Source: an uncultured Agathobaculum sp.
Lineage (GTDB): Bacteria > Bacillota > Clostridia > Oscillospirales > Butyricicoccaceae
Direction: 5' to 3'
Length of the DNA: 64,000 bases
Assembly: GCA_944384725.1 (NCBI GenBank)
Contig: CALWUJ010000005.1
Coordinates: 1-64,000 of the forward strand
The notes under the pieces were generated by a model. That model did not search any database and had not been told where the DNA came from. It saw only the letters and a program-made list of their open reading frames with translations. Position 1 is the first letter of the stretch. Each line of letters begins with the position of its first letter. This document shows, piece after piece, positions 27,269 to 36,093 of the stretch. A program made the position numbers and the translations under genes.

Positions 27269-27297
27269 TTGCCAACGCAGGAACATGGTGCTAAAAT
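27269..27297 (+). promoter_or_regulatory. Extended -10 promoter of the symporter gene
   Basis: TTGCCA (27269-27274), 17 bases, TAAAAT (27292-27297) preceded by TGC. The 160 bases upstream (27106-27268) are AT-rich without an ORF; a TGCTGAAAAA at 27245-27254 also occurs upstream of iolE (38437). Confidence 0.65.
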
Positions 27298-27303
27298 GTA
27301 TGA

Positions 27304-27480
27304 CAGGAAACAGGACACGGTTTGCGTGCATGTGAGGATCTTCGGTGAAAACTGGTGATCCGTTTTTTTGGGTGTTTGCGTGCGCGCGCCCGCAAAGCAG
27401 CTGCTTCGCGTGATTGGGGAGTATGCGAAGCGGAAGTCCAATGATCCGGGAAAGAAAGAAAAAAACAAGAAGGGGAGAAA
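27304..27480 (+). promoter_or_regulatory. 180-base structured leader with attenuator hairpin
   Basis: 27336-27361 folds as GGATC/GATCC plus a six-pair upper stem (one T-T mismatch, two G-U) closed by a GAAA tetraloop and followed by GTTTTTTT (27362-27369): a full intrinsic terminator 115 bases before the start codon. A direct repeat GTTTGCGTGC flanks it (27320-27329 and 27374-27383), and the second copy can pair with CGCAAA at 27391-27396. A further GCTTCGC/GCGAAGC hairpin follows at about 27402-27436. No riboswitch class that I recognise. Confidence 0.55.
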
Positions 27481-27483
27481 AAC

Positions 27484-29205
27484 ATGCAGTTTTTTAATTC
27501 CTTGGCGTTCGCCGCGATTTCCTTCGTGGCATTCACGGCGCTCGTCGCAGTTATCTCGTGGTGGAAAACCCGCGGCGATAATCTGGATACGCAGGACGGC
27601 TATTATCTGGCTGGCCGCGGCCTGACCGGTCCGGTTATCGCGGGTTCCCTGCTGATGACCAACCTGTCCGCAGAACAGCTGGTCGGTAACAACGGTCAGG
27701 CGGTTCGCGTTGGCATGAGTACGATGGGCTGGGAGGTTACCTCCGCCATCGCGCTGGTCATTCTGGCGTTTGTGCTGATGCCCAGATACCTCAAGACCGG
27801 CCTGACGACCATTCCGCAGTTCTTTGAGCAGCGATACGACGCGGGCACGCGCCGTCTGGTTTCGATCATCGTTCTGCTCAGCTATGTGGTTATCATGCTG
27901 CCGAACATCCTGTACGCTGGTGCGCAGGTATTTGTAAATATCTTTGGTCTGGATCAAATGCTCGGCATTTCCTATTTTGCAGCCATCGCTATCGTGTGTG
28001 TGGCGACTGCGGTCGTGGGTTCTATCTACGCGATTTTCGGCGGCCTGAAGGCGATCGCGCTTTCCGACTCGATCAACGGTCTGGGTCTGATCGTTGGCGG
28101 CCTGCTGGTGCCGGTGTTCGGCTTTATGTTCCTGTCCGGTCAGCTCGGCGGCGACGGTTCGTTCCTCGATGGCTTTGACAAGTTCCTGCACACCGATCCG
28201 GCTTACCTGAACGCAATTAACGAGCCGAACTCTCCCGAGCCGTGGCTTCCGTGGCCGCTGCTGTTGACCGGTCTGCTGGTCAACAACATGTACTACTGGG
28301 CAACCAACCAGTCCATTATTCAGCGTGCCTTCGGTGCAAAGAACCTGAAGGAAGCGCAGAAGGGCGCAGTATTCGCGGGCTTCCTCAAGATCATGACTCC
28401 GCTGATTATCGTCGTGCCGGGCGTTATCTGTGCACTGGCTTATCCTGGTCAGGATTGGGGCAGCGGCGACTCGGCCTATCCGATGCTGGTTGCGCAGGTT
28501 ATGCCCAAGCCGGTGCTGGGCTTCTTCGCAGCGGTTATGTTCGGTGCGATCCTCTCGTCCTTTAACTCGGTGCTCAACTCTGCATCCACCATTTATGCGC
28601 TGGATATTCACCGTCCGATCTTCAACCCGACGGCATCCGATGCGCACATGGTTAAGGTTGGTCAGAACTTCGGTACGATCGTTGCGATCATATCTACTAT
28701 CATGAGCCCGTTCATGCTGTACATGGGCGGTATCACAAGCTTCGTAAACTCTGCATTTGCTGCGTTTAACACGCCGATTTTCGTGTGCTTGCTGTGTGGC
28801 TTCTTCTGGAAGAAGGTACCGTCTATTGCAGCGAAGATCGTTATTCCGGTGCACGTTGTGCTGTATTTCACCTTGCAGTTTGGTCTGCGCAACGTGATTC
28901 CGTTCCTCAAGGATGTGCATTATCTGTATTTTACCGCCATCCTGTTTGTGTTCGACATGCTGCTGATGTGGGTGATTGTCAAGAAGAATCCGCGTCCGGA
29001 GGATTTTGTGCTGCATGACGCCAAGGCGGTCGATATGACGCCGTGGAAGAACGGCAAGATCTGGGCAACGGTTACGCTGCTGATTATGGTCATGGCGTAT
29101 GTGATCTTCTCTCCCCTCGGCTTCGGCAAGAGCGAAACCTCTACCTTTGAGCGCTATCAGGCAAATCAGGCATCTACCTCGGTCACCGAGACGGTGCAGG
29201 AATAA
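27484..29205 (+). CDS. Sodium:solute symporter (SSS/SGLT family), likely for inositol or sugar
   Basis: A 573-residue transporter with about 14 membrane helices. SSS-family blocks include YYLAGRGLTG, NLSAEQLVGNNGQA in helix 1-2 (resembling SGLT sugar/inositol carriers rather than PutP), ATNQSIIQRAFGAKN near residue 280 and the SSFNSVLNSASTIYALDI Na+-site region near 360. It should bring in a polyol or sugar with Na+. Because the iol genes follow within 1 kb, myo-inositol is the best guess; the sequence alone does not fix it. GGGGAG precedes ATG 27484, after a long structured leader. Confidence 0.85.
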   Translation: MQFFNSLAFAAISFVAFTALVAVISWWKTRGDNLDTQDGYYLAGRGLTGPVIAGSLLMTNLSAEQLVGNNGQAVRVGMSTMGWEVTSAIALVILAFVLMPRYLKTGLTTIPQFFEQRYDAGTRRLVSIIVLLSYVVIMLPNILYAGAQVFVNIFGLDQMLGISYFAAIAIVCVATAVVGSIYAIFGGLKAIALSDSINGLGLIVGGLLVPVFGFMFLSGQLGGDGSFLDGFDKFLHTDPAYLNAINEPNSPEPWLPWPLLLTGLLVNNMYYWATNQSIIQRAFGAKNLKEAQKGAVFAGFLKIMTPLIIVVPGVICALAYPGQDWGSGDSAYPMLVAQVMPKPVLGFFAAVMFGAILSSFNSVLNSASTIYALDIHRPIFNPTASDAHMVKVGQNFGTIVAIISTIMSPFMLYMGGITSFVNSAFAAFNTPIFVCLLCGFFWKKVPSIAAKIVIPVHVVLYFTLQFGLRNVIPFLKDVHYLYFTAILFVFDMLLMWVIVKKNPRPEDFVLHDAKAVDMTPWKNGKIWATVTLLIMVMAYVIFSPLGFGKSETSTFERYQANQASTSVTETVQE

Positions 29206-29221
29206 GCGATACATAGCGATC

Positions 29222-29254
29222 AAGAGGGCTGTCCCTACTGGGGCAGCCCTCTTT
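29222..29254 (+). terminator. Terminator after symporter gene
   Basis: AAGAGGGCTG / CAGCCCTCTT stem with a GC-rich apical part, ending in TTTT. Confidence 0.85.
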
Positions 29255-29275
29255 TGATGCGGCGGGGGAAATGGC

Positions 29276-29304
29276 TTTGCACGCCTGCTGGAATATGATA
29301 AAAT
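29276..29304 (+). promoter_or_regulatory. Promoter of VOC protein gene
   Basis: TTTGCA (29276-29281), 17 bases, TAAAAT (29299-29304); leader of about 20 bases. Confidence 0.55.
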
Positions 29305-29328
29305 GGTACCAATAGGAGGTTTACTAAT

Positions 29329-29733
29329 ATGAAGGAATTATATAAAGGCTTGGCTCATATCGCGATCTATACCGTGGATATGGAGGAAAGCATTGCGTTT
29401 TATGAAAAGATCGGTGGCAGCGTATACAAACGCGACGCGGTGGAAACGCCGACAGGCGAAAAGAAGCTGGCGCTGGTGGAATTCGGCGGTTTCTTGCTTG
29501 AACTGATTGAACCGCCTGTGGGCGATTTGGTTCCGGCAGGTGAGGGCAGCATCCCGCATTTTGCGGTGTATGTAGACGATCTGGACAAGGCTGCTGCGGC
29601 ACTCAAGGATGCCGGCGTGATCTCGTTCATGACGCCGGAGAAAAAGGTGCTGCCGGAGACTTTCGGCGGCCTGCAAAACTGGTTTTTCACCGGCCCGTCC
29701 GGAGAAGAGATTGAGCTGTTGCAAATGCTGTAA
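29329..29733 (+). CDS. VOC (glyoxalase/epimerase-fold) family protein
   Basis: A 134-residue protein with the paired beta-alpha-beta-beta-beta modules of the vicinal oxygen chelate fold. Candidate metal ligands are H10 (GLAHIAIYTVD), E59-E62 in FLLELIEP, H78 (PHFAVYVDD) and a C-terminal Glu in GEEIELLQ; this pattern is close to glyoxalase I and methylmalonyl-CoA epimerase. It is a single-gene unit between symporter and iolD and could act on a sugar or keto-acid intermediate, but no specific reaction can be given. Confidence 0.75.
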   Translation: MKELYKGLAHIAIYTVDMEESIAFYEKIGGSVYKRDAVETPTGEKKLALVEFGGFLLELIEPPVGDLVPAGEGSIPHFAVYVDDLDKAAAALKDAGVISFMTPEKKVLPETFGGLQNWFFTGPSGEEIELLQML

Positions 29734-29751
29734 GTGACAATAGTCTATATG

Positions 29752-29799
29752 AAAAAAAGAGAACGCCTTCGGGAAAATCCCGAAGGCGTTCTTTATAAA
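29752..29799. terminator. Bidirectional terminator between VOC gene and iolD
   Basis: Perfect 14-bp stem (29761-29774 / 29778-29791) with AAA loop. On the minus strand the T7 run (29753-29759) serves iolD; the plus-strand tail CTTTATAAAA is weaker. Confidence 0.92.
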
Positions 29800-29816
29800 A
29801 GAGAGTAAGAGAGAGA

Positions 29817-31787
29817 TCAATAATGACGGGCTTCGTACAGGTGATCTTCGATCGCCTTGCGAGCAGCCTGTACTTCCGGCTTGGTGGATACTTCCGCAAC
29901 GCCGACACGCCACCAGTTTTCATAACCGGCAGACATCGTCTTGGGAAGAACCTTCATGTCGATCAGAGTGGAAACGGTCTGCTTCTTTGCGTCCTCAATG
30001 GCAGCCTTCAGCTCATCCATGGTCTTGACGGTGTAGGTCTTGCAGCCGTATGCAGCGCCGATAGCAGCATAGTCGATCTGCATAACCCTGCCCTTGTGGA
30101 TACCGTTGGTCACGCCGTCCTCGAGCATGTTCTTCTCGGTGCAGATGCAGGCATTGCCCTGACCAACTTCGAGGTTGTTGATGCAGCCGAAGGATGCATT
30201 GTCAAACAGCATGACGTTGATCTTCTTGCCGATCTGAACAGAGGTAATCAGCTCGGAGTGCAGCATATCGAACGAGCCGTCGCCGCACATTGCGTAAACT
30301 TCCTTGTCCGGGCAAGCCAGCTTTGCGCCCAGTGCGGAAGCGATTTCGTAGCCCATGCAGGAGTAGCCATACTCCATGTGATAGGTATTGATCTTGGATG
30401 CACGCCACAGGCCCTGCATATCGCCCGGCAGCGAGCCGGCAGCAGCACAAACGATGGAGTCATCGTCGATCAGGTGGTTGATTGCACCCAGAACCGCGGT
30501 CTGGCACAGCTTGCAGCCAGTGTCCTCAATATACTTTTCAACGCACTCGCGGTTTGCGTCGTTGATTTCCGGCGTGAAGGAATCCTTGTCGGTGTAGACA
30601 CAGTTGTCCAGACGCTCGACTTCGGTGAACCACTCCTTGCGGTAAGCGGCAACAGCTTCCGCGTATGCAGCATCGGTGTGGTAGCCGATCTTCTTGAGCT
30701 CTTCGCCGATCGCGGTCAGTGCCTCGTTGGCGTCAGCCACAACCGGGACTGCGTCCATCTTGTACGCCTGGAACTCGGACGGGTTGATGTTGACGAACTT
30801 AGCGTCCGTGCGGTACAGCCACTTGGAAGCGGTGGTGAAGTCGGTGTAGCGGGTGCCGACGCCGATGACAACGTCCGCCTCGTGTGCCAGCTTGTTGGCA
30901 GCGATGCCGCCGGTGGTGCCCAGACCGCCGAGGTTCAGCTCGTGGGTCCATTCAACCGCGCTCTTGCCCGCCTGGGTCTCGCCGAAGGCGATGCCGAAGT
31001 CCTCAGCGAACTTCTTGAATACCTTGTGCGCTTCTGCGTAGCGAACGCCGCCGCCGCAGATCAGGAGCGGCTTCTTTGCGTTCTTGATGACTTCAACAGC
31101 CTGCTCCAGTGCATACTTGGTGATCGGACGGCGGTCAATGCGCCATACACGCTTCTGGAAGAAGTCAACCGGATAGTCGTAAGCTTCCGCCTGTACGTCC
31201 TGCGGCAGGGAGATTGCAACCGCGCCGGTATTAGCGGTGTCGGTCAGTACGCGCATCGCGGAGATCATGTCGGTCATGACCTGCTCCGGACGGTTGATGC
31301 GGCCCCAGTACTTGGTGACAGCCTGGAACGCGTCGTGCGCAGAGATGGTCAGGTTGTGCGGCTGCTCCATCTGCTGGAGAACCGGGTCGGGCTGGCGGGA
31401 AGCATAGATATCGCCCGGCAGAATGAGAACCGGGATGTTGTTTGCGGTAGCGGTTGCAGCGGCGGTGACCATGTTGCACGCGCCGGGGCCGACGGAAGAG
31501 GTAGCAGCGAAGATCTGCTTGCGGCGCATCTGCTTTGCATAGCCGACAGCAGCCAACGCCATGCCCTGCTCGTTCTTGCCCTGATAGACAACCATGTCCT
31601 TCAGTTCCTGCTCAACGCCGTTGCAGAAGCCAACAACGTTGCCGTGGCCGGGCAGCATAAAGATGCCCTTAACGAACTTGTGCTCCACTTCGTTGCCATC
31701 CATGTCAATGTAGCTGACATACTGGTTCTCGAGGAAGCGGACGAGTGCCTGGGAAGCGGTCAGGCGTACAGTTTCCATATGCTTCAT
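29817..31787 (-). CDS. iolD: 3D-(3,5/4)-trihydroxycyclohexane-1,2-dione hydrolase
   Basis: A 656-residue thiamine-diphosphate enzyme that opens the inositol ring: trihydroxycyclohexane-dione to 5-deoxy-D-glucuronate. The catalytic Glu is in [15 protein letters not shown] (near residue 74) and the ThDP/Mg site is [12 protein letters not shown]...NVMLFDN near 500-530. Many acetolactate-synthase relatives share the fold, but length and the iolB neighbour support IolD. The start ATG 31787 follows AGGAGG by 11 bases (an in-frame ATG three codons on is possible). It lies 38 bases behind iolB in the same operon. Confidence 0.9.
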   Translation of the reverse strand: MKHMETVRLTASQALVRFLENQYVSYIDMDGNEVEHKFVKGIFMLPGHGNVVGFCNGVEQELKDMVVYQGKNEQGMALAAVGYAKQMRRKQIFAATSSVGPGACNMVTAAATATANNIPVLILPGDIYASRQPDPVLQQMEQPHNLTISAHDAFQAVTKYWGRINRPEQVMTDMISAMRVLTDTANTGAVAISLPQDVQAEAYDYPVDFFQKRVWRIDRRPITKYALEQAVEVIKNAKKPLLICGGGVRYAEAHKVFKKFAEDFGIAFGETQAGKSAVEWTHELNLGGLGTTGGIAANKLAHEADVVIGVGTRYTDFTTASKWLYRTDAKFVNINPSEFQAYKMDAVPVVADANEALTAIGEELKKIGYHTDAAYAEAVAAYRKEWFTEVERLDNCVYTDKDSFTPEINDANRECVEKYIEDTGCKLCQTAVLGAINHLIDDDSIVCAAAGSLPGDMQGLWRASKINTYHMEYGYSCMGYEIASALGAKLACPDKEVYAMCGDGSFDMLHSELITSVQIGKKINVMLFDNASFGCINNLEVGQGNACICTEKNMLEDGVTNGIHKGRVMQIDYAAIGAAYGCKTYTVKTMDELKAAIEDAKKQTVSTLIDMKVLPKTMSAGYENWWRVGVAEVSTKPEVQAARKAIEDHLYEARHY

Positions 31788-31825
31788 AGGTATGTATTCC
31801 TCCTAATTGATTTTCAGATGTTGAA

Positions 31826-32632
31826 TCAGTTGCCGGTCGGGCAGTGCCAGATGTGGTCGTTGGCATCGTCCTCAAGCAGCCACAGGTGCTCCTCGTCGTC
31901 GATGCGGGTCTTGTCCCACGGATTGCCCGGCAGATGACGGATGCCCCAAGCATAGCAGCAGGAGTAACCCGGTGCAGTAACCTGAGAGTGCATCTTGTCG
32001 GTGATGATTGCAAGGCCGTTGTGGTGGGTCTCGTAGATCTCGCCGTTGCCCCAGCCTGCGCCGAAGCCCATCGGCTTGTCATAGCGGTAGAAGTAGCACT
32101 CCGGCTGCGGATGGTGGTGCGGCGGGTAGCTCGACCACTTGCCCGGCAGGTTGACAACTTCGCCCAGCACCATGTTGGAGTAAGGTGCGTTATCCAGATC
32201 GAAGCAGGTGCGCACGTCGCGCTTGATGCAGCCCATCAGCTCGCCCTGATTGCCGCGTGCCCAAGTGTCGGTGTCTTCCGGCTTGTACATCTTGTTCGGG
32301 AAGGTCTTGTCGTTCAGGGTCTTCTGAATATAGATATTGCAGGGGCCGTGCGCGGTGATCTTCACCTTGGTGCCCTTGCAGACATGCAGGCAGGACGGAT
32401 TGTAGTCGAACGGGTTGGGACGGTTGACATCGTAGGACTGGTCATCCCACTCGATCGTGCACTTGCCGTCAAAAACCAGCGCAGCCAGTTCCTTTTCCGG
32501 CTCCTCGAAGGAGTAGGTGTCGCCATCCTCCATCACAAGCAGGGCAACGTCCATCATGGCGTCCTTGCCGATGCCTTCGTCCAGACGGATGTATTCGTTG
32601 TATCCGCGCTTGACTTGCTTATCAATGTACAT
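31826..32632 (-). CDS. iolB: 5-deoxy-glucuronate isomerase
   Basis: A 268-residue bicupin that isomerises 5-deoxy-D-glucuronate to 2-deoxy-5-keto-D-gluconate, the step after IolD. The metal site is visible in SSYPPHHHPQPECYFYRYDKP (parts) near residue 165-185, plus a later HSQVTAPGYSCCYAWG. The ATG at 32632 has GGAGGG eight bases upstream and is preferred to an in-frame ATG at 32671. First gene of the iolB-iolD operon; gene order B then D is consecutive but reversed relative to the reaction order. Confidence 0.92.
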   Translation of the reverse strand: MYIDKQVKRGYNEYIRLDEGIGKDAMMDVALLVMEDGDTYSFEEPEKELAALVFDGKCTIEWDDQSYDVNRPNPFDYNPSCLHVCKGTKVKITAHGPCNIYIQKTLNDKTFPNKMYKPEDTDTWARGNQGELMGCIKRDVRTCFDLDNAPYSNMVLGEVVNLPGKWSSYPPHHHPQPECYFYRYDKPMGFGAGWGNGEIYETHHNGLAIITDKMHSQVTAPGYSCCYAWGIRHLPGNPWDKTRIDDEEHLWLLEDDANDHIWHCPTGN

Positions 32633-32727
32633 AACGGTATCCCTCCAAAAAAAGATTTTTTTTGGTTGCATCGTCCGGCACGGCGGCCAGACGGCTGGCG
32701 GATTGCCGCAGACAATCTGCCAAAAGT

Positions 32728-32757
32728 ATTATAGCATGCGGCGGTGAAGGCTTTCAA
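32728..32757 (-). promoter_or_regulatory. Sigma-A promoter of iolB-iolD
   Basis: Minus strand TTGAAA (32752-32757), 18 bases, TATAAT (32728-32733) preceded by TGC. It lies in the 337-base region shared with the divergent AraC-type gene. Confidence 0.7.
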
Positions 32758-32860
32758 CCGTGCGCAGGCTGGCGGGAACGCTTTGGCATTTAGCACAAAA
32801 ACCGGTAAGGTTCTTCTGGCAAATGATACAACAAAAATACGATTTTCTACTGACGTACTC

Positions 32861-32889
32861 TTGCGTTTGTTCCCTTTTGCGACTATAAT
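32861..32889 (+). promoter_or_regulatory. Promoter of the AraC-type regulator
   Basis: TTGCGT (32861-32866), 17 bases, TATAAT (32884-32889). The region 32758-32860 between the divergent promoters has no ORF and is the likely place for regulator sites. Confidence 0.7.
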
Positions 32890-32969
32890 TATAACAGATA
32901 ACAGCAAAAAAGCTTGTAATATCTTAATCAAGAATAACACTATTTTAAGGAATCTTACGGAGGGATTGC

Positions 32970-33845
32970 ATGGACGCGGCAAGACGGGAAAAACGCGAGC
33001 ACGGCACGCAGGCATTTCCCTTTCAAATCTATCCGGCGCTGGACGGCAGCGAGGCGGATGACAGCGATTTTATCCCGTATCACTGGCATCCGGAACTGGA
33101 GATCATTACAGTGGATGCGGGACATGTATCGTTGACCATTGCCGACCATGTGTACGAAGGAGAGCATGGCGATGTATTTTTTGCCGCGGGCGAGGAATTG
33201 CATGAGATTCGCGCGGCGGGACGGGAGAACCAGTTCCGATCTTTCGTGTTTGCGGCGGATTTTTTGCAGTTTGCGCGTGCCGATCAGGCGGAAACCGAAG
33301 TGCTGGCGCCGTTGGCGGAAGGACGGCTGCGCTTTTCTACCTGCCTGAGGGCGGGGGAGGCGGGACAGCGTGAGGTGCGCACGCTGCTGGCGCAGATCGT
33401 CCGCGCCTGTCTGGGGCGTGCGCCGGGATATCAGCTCGCGGTCAAAGCGGCGCTGCTGGGGATCGTGGCGGTATGTGCGCAGCAGGGGCTGTTGACCGGA
33501 CGGCGGGTACGTCCGGGCGCAGATTATAAGGCGCGCCAACTCAAAGAGATTGTGGGATATCTGGGCGCGCATTTCACCGAGCCGCTGTCGCTGACCGCAG
33601 TGGCTGCGCATTTTGGCTTATCGCCGCAGTATTTCAGCAGCTTTTTCCGGGAGAATTTCGGACGGACATTTACGCAGCATATCAATTCCCTGCGTATTGA
33701 ACAGGCGGCGCGCCTGCTGCGCGAGAGCGATCTTCCGGTTATGGAAATCGGCTTTAACGTGGGATTTGACAACTTCAGTTATTTTATTAAACGCTTTCGG
33801 ACGGTTTACGGTGTTTCACCGTCCAATTATCGAAAAAAGGTCTGA
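32970..33845 (+). CDS. AraC family transcriptional regulator, probable iol regulator
   Basis: A 291-residue regulator with an N-terminal cupin-like ligand domain (residues about 15-140; the YHWHPELEIITVDAG block is typical) and a C-terminal double helix-turn-helix (about 190-290: LSLTAVAAHFGLSPQYFS and MEIGFNVGFDNFSYFIKRFR). It is likely a sugar-responsive activator. GGAGGG precedes ATG 32970. Divergent placement from iolB-iolD, sharing a 337-base promoter region, makes that operon its most likely target. Confidence 0.88.
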   Translation: MDAARREKREHGTQAFPFQIYPALDGSEADDSDFIPYHWHPELEIITVDAGHVSLTIADHVYEGEHGDVFFAAGEELHEIRAAGRENQFRSFVFAADFLQFARADQAETEVLAPLAEGRLRFSTCLRAGEAGQREVRTLLAQIVRACLGRAPGYQLAVKAALLGIVAVCAQQGLLTGRRVRPGADYKARQLKEIVGYLGAHFTEPLSLTAVAAHFGLSPQYFSSFFRENFGRTFTQHINSLRIEQAARLLRESDLPVMEIGFNVGFDNFSYFIKRFRTVYGVSPSNYRKKV

Positions 33846-33862
33846 CAGCAGTCGAAAAAAAT

Positions 33863-33892
33863 GGCATCGGAATTGATCCGATGCCGTTTTTT
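33863..33892. terminator. Terminator between AraC and DeoR genes
   Basis: GGCATCGGA / TCCGATGCC stem, loop ATTGA, T-run 33887-33892; an A-run at 33855-33861 lets it act on the minus strand too. Confidence 0.9.
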
Positions 33893-33912
33893 ATGTAATT
33901 TAAGCGGCGCGC

Positions 33913-34668
33913 TTATTCACAGCGCAGTTTTACGCCTTCCTGCCGACACAAATCGACATACTCCTTGGGCGGTTCGCGGTCGGTGATGAAAGCGGTCAGG
34001 TCTTTCAGGTGGCAGAACGTAACGATGGCTTCCTTGCCGATCTTGGAGGAGTCTACCATACCATAAATCATGTCTGCACGATGAACAACAGCGCGTTTGA
34101 TTTCCGCTTCGAGGAAGGTGGTATTGGTCATGCCTGCGGTCAGGGATACGCCGGTTGCACCCATAAACGCCTTATTGATGCGCATTGTGCTGAGCGCCTC
34201 GATGGTGGACAGGCCGACAAAGGAATCAGTGGTCGGGCTGTAAATGCCGCCAAGCGAAATAATATTCAGGTTATCATATTTGGATGCCTCGCTGAGCGCG
34301 CCGAGCGAGTGCGTGATGATGGTGATGCGTTTCTTTGCGACCAGAAAACGCAGCAGGCACAGCGTTGTCGTGCCGGAATCAATAAAAATGGTGTCTCCGT
34401 CGGCAACCTCCTCCGCGGCGAGACGACCGATCAGGGATTTGTCGATCGGATTGAGCCCGGAACGAATGGGAGTTGGCACAGCGCCGGAGGGAACGGTAGC
34501 GGTCACGCCGCCGTACACCTTGGTGATATGTCCGCGCACCTCAAGTTCATTCAAATCGCGGCGGATGGTGTTCTTGGAAACGCCGAAAACCTCGCATAAT
34601 TCATCAATGCTGACGGTTTCGCGTGAGATTACATATTGTTCAATTGAATTGAGACGGCTGACTTTCAT
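33913..34668 (-). CDS. DeoR family transcriptional regulator (IolR-like)
   Basis: A 251-residue DeoR protein: N-terminal winged HTH (VSIDELCEVFGVSKNTIRRDLNELEVRG in parts, residues 18-46) and a C-terminal sugar-phosphate sensor (DSGTTTLCLLRFL, LGGIYSPTTDSFVG, FMGATGVSLTAGMTN). IolR of B. subtilis, the iol repressor, is of this family, so this is the natural candidate for that role. The gene diverges from the transketolase pair across an AT-rich 559-base region with IolR-box-like sequences. Confidence 0.88.
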   Translation of the reverse strand: MKVSRLNSIEQYVISRETVSIDELCEVFGVSKNTIRRDLNELEVRGHITKVYGGVTATVPSGAVPTPIRSGLNPIDKSLIGRLAAEEVADGDTIFIDSGTTTLCLLRFLVAKKRITIITHSLGALSEASKYDNLNIISLGGIYSPTTDSFVGLSTIEALSTMRINKAFMGATGVSLTAGMTNTTFLEAEIKRAVVHRADMIYGMVDSSKIGKEAIVTFCHLKDLTAFITDREPPKEYVDLCRQEGVKLRCE

Positions 34669-34718
34669 CTTCCCTTTTCTCCATTCTTACCCGAAAATTA
34701 ACCAGAATAACTTTTAAT

Positions 34719-34747
34719 AGTGTATCAAAAAATGCATAAATTGTCTA
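34719..34747 (-). promoter_or_regulatory. Promoter of the DeoR-type gene
   Basis: Minus strand TAGACA (34742-34747), 17 bases, TACACT (34719-34724) preceded by TGA. It closely mirrors the transketolase promoter at 35113-35141. Confidence 0.65.
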
Positions 34748-35112
34748 CTGGCACAAAAAATGGCGGAAATGGGCGAATGCGATCAATAATGGCAAACTAT
34801 TGCGTGCGGGGGCGTGAACGCAGCAATGTTTGGCAGCAATGTTTGTTCGATTAAAAAGGGAAAAATAATTTTAAAAATATTTCTCTGCATCTGTGATATG
34901 GTTGCATTTTGGTCATATTTGTCAAACGGAAAAAATGAGAGAGAAATAAGCGCTGTATCCGAAATATTGGGATGAGATAACCAACAATAAATAAAAATAC
35001 ACTCAATACATAACAAACAAATTTCGAAAAAATGCCAGCAAAATTTTATAACATATTCCGAAAGCCACAAAACGGAGGATGGAATTTTTGTAAACAAATG
35101 TGCGAATTTTGG
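34748..35112. other. AT-rich regulatory region between DeoR and transketolase genes
   Basis: About 365 bases with no credible ORF and much lower GC than the flanking genes, especially after 34850. CGATCAATAAT (34780-34790) and TAACCAACAAT (34978-34988) each match ten of eleven positions of the WRAYCAADARD box reported for B. subtilis IolR. Likely operator DNA for the divergent pair. Confidence 0.5.
34820..34845. repeat. Perfect 13-bp tandem direct repeat
   Basis: GCAGCAATGTTTG occurs twice back to back (34820-34832 and 34833-34845), just inside the AT-rich control region. It could be a regulator site or simple slippage duplication. Confidence 0.8.
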
Positions 35113-35141
35113 TTGAAATCTGGGTAGCTTGGTGATACACT
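35113..35141 (+). promoter_or_regulatory. Promoter of the transketolase operon
   Basis: TTGAAA (35113-35118), 17 bases, TACACT (35136-35141) preceded by TGA. The leader contains a CAGCGGC/GCCGCTG hairpin at about 35154-35172. Confidence 0.7.
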
Positions 35142-35227
35142 GTAATCGATATACAGCGGCCCGCTGCCGCTGTGGCCGGAACCTGTTCCGTGGAGAGAAA
35201 ATATTTTGAATTAGGCAGGTGTATGCA

Positions 35228-36079
35228 ATGCAGAAAGCAGAAAAGATGCAGCAGCTTCGCGTATTTGCGCAGGAAATCCGTTTGGAAACCCTGAAAACCA
35301 TCGGCTCGCTCGGCTTCGGCCATGTGGGCGGCTCGATGTCCATCATTGACGCGCTGGCCGTTCTGTATGGTGAAGTAATGAAGATTGATCCGAAGAATCC
35401 CCGTTGGGAGGATCGTGACTGGTGCGTACTGTCCAAGGGACATGCCGGCCCGGCAATGTACGCTACCCTCGGCCTGAAGGGCTTCTATCCGCTGGAGGAT
35501 GCGTATACGCTCAACCAGCCGCATACCAATTTCCCGTCTCATACCGACCGCACCAAGACCCCCGGCGTTGACCTGACCACCGGCTCGCTCGGTCAGGGCA
35601 TGTCCACTGCAACCGGCGCAGCGCTCGGCAACAAGATCGACGGCCGCGACAACCATGTATTTGTATTTGTCGGTGACGGCGAGGCAGACGAGGGCCAGGT
35701 TTGGGAAGGCGCTCAGTTTGCAGTACATTATCAGCTGGACAATCTGGTTTGCTTTGTTGACGATAACAAGTATCAGCTCGACGGCGCATGCGAGAATGTC
35801 ATGAAGCATGCCAAGGGCATCGGCGCCAAGTTTGCAGCGTTCGGCTGGAACGTAGTCGAGTGCGAAGACGGCAACGATGTAGAGCAGATCTACGACGCGA
35901 TCCAGACCGCTTATGCGACCAAGGGCGTGCCGACCTGCATTGTGCTGAACACGGTCAAGGGCAAGGGCGCTACCTTTGCCGACGGTACGGGCGCGCATTC
36001 TTCTCAGCCGTCCAAGGAGCAGTGGGACGAAGCCATTGCTTATGCTGAGAAGCAGCTCGCTGAGATCAAGGCACAGTAA
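35228..36079 (+). CDS. Transketolase, N-terminal (ThDP-binding) subunit
   Basis: A 283-residue protein equal to the first third of a full-length transketolase. KGHAGPAMYATL, TTGSLGQGMS and the ThDP/metal motif GDGEADEGQVWEGAQFA (parts, near residue 150-165) are clear. With the next gene it should form one two-chain transketolase that moves two-carbon ketol units. ATG 35228 follows GGCAGGTG; a GTG at 35219 overlaps that site. The pair sits in the inositol island under its own promoter divergent from the DeoR gene, so an island-specific substrate is possible. Confidence 0.9.
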   Translation: MQKAEKMQQLRVFAQEIRLETLKTIGSLGFGHVGGSMSIIDALAVLYGEVMKIDPKNPRWEDRDWCVLSKGHAGPAMYATLGLKGFYPLEDAYTLNQPHTNFPSHTDRTKTPGVDLTTGSLGQGMSTATGAALGNKIDGRDNHVFVFVGDGEADEGQVWEGAQFAVHYQLDNLVCFVDDNKYQLDGACENVMKHAKGIGAKFAAFGWNVVECEDGNDVEQIYDAIQTAYATKGVPTCIVLNTVKGKGATFADGTGAHSSQPSKEQWDEAIAYAEKQLAEIKAQ

Positions 36080-36093
36080 GGGAGGGTACGAAC

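Noticed and set aside
29823-31937. Plus-strand 704-residue ORF opposite iolD
   Set aside because: Antisense shadow of IolD with no recognisable domain and no start site.
32744-33061. Plus-strand 105-residue ORF ahead of the AraC-type gene
   Set aside because: It covers both divergent promoters and overlaps the AraC start; no binding site and no similarity.
34783-35436. Minus-strand 217-residue ORF in the AT-rich control region
   Set aside because: Runs through the transketolase promoter and start; composition is that of AT-rich non-coding DNA, no binding site.
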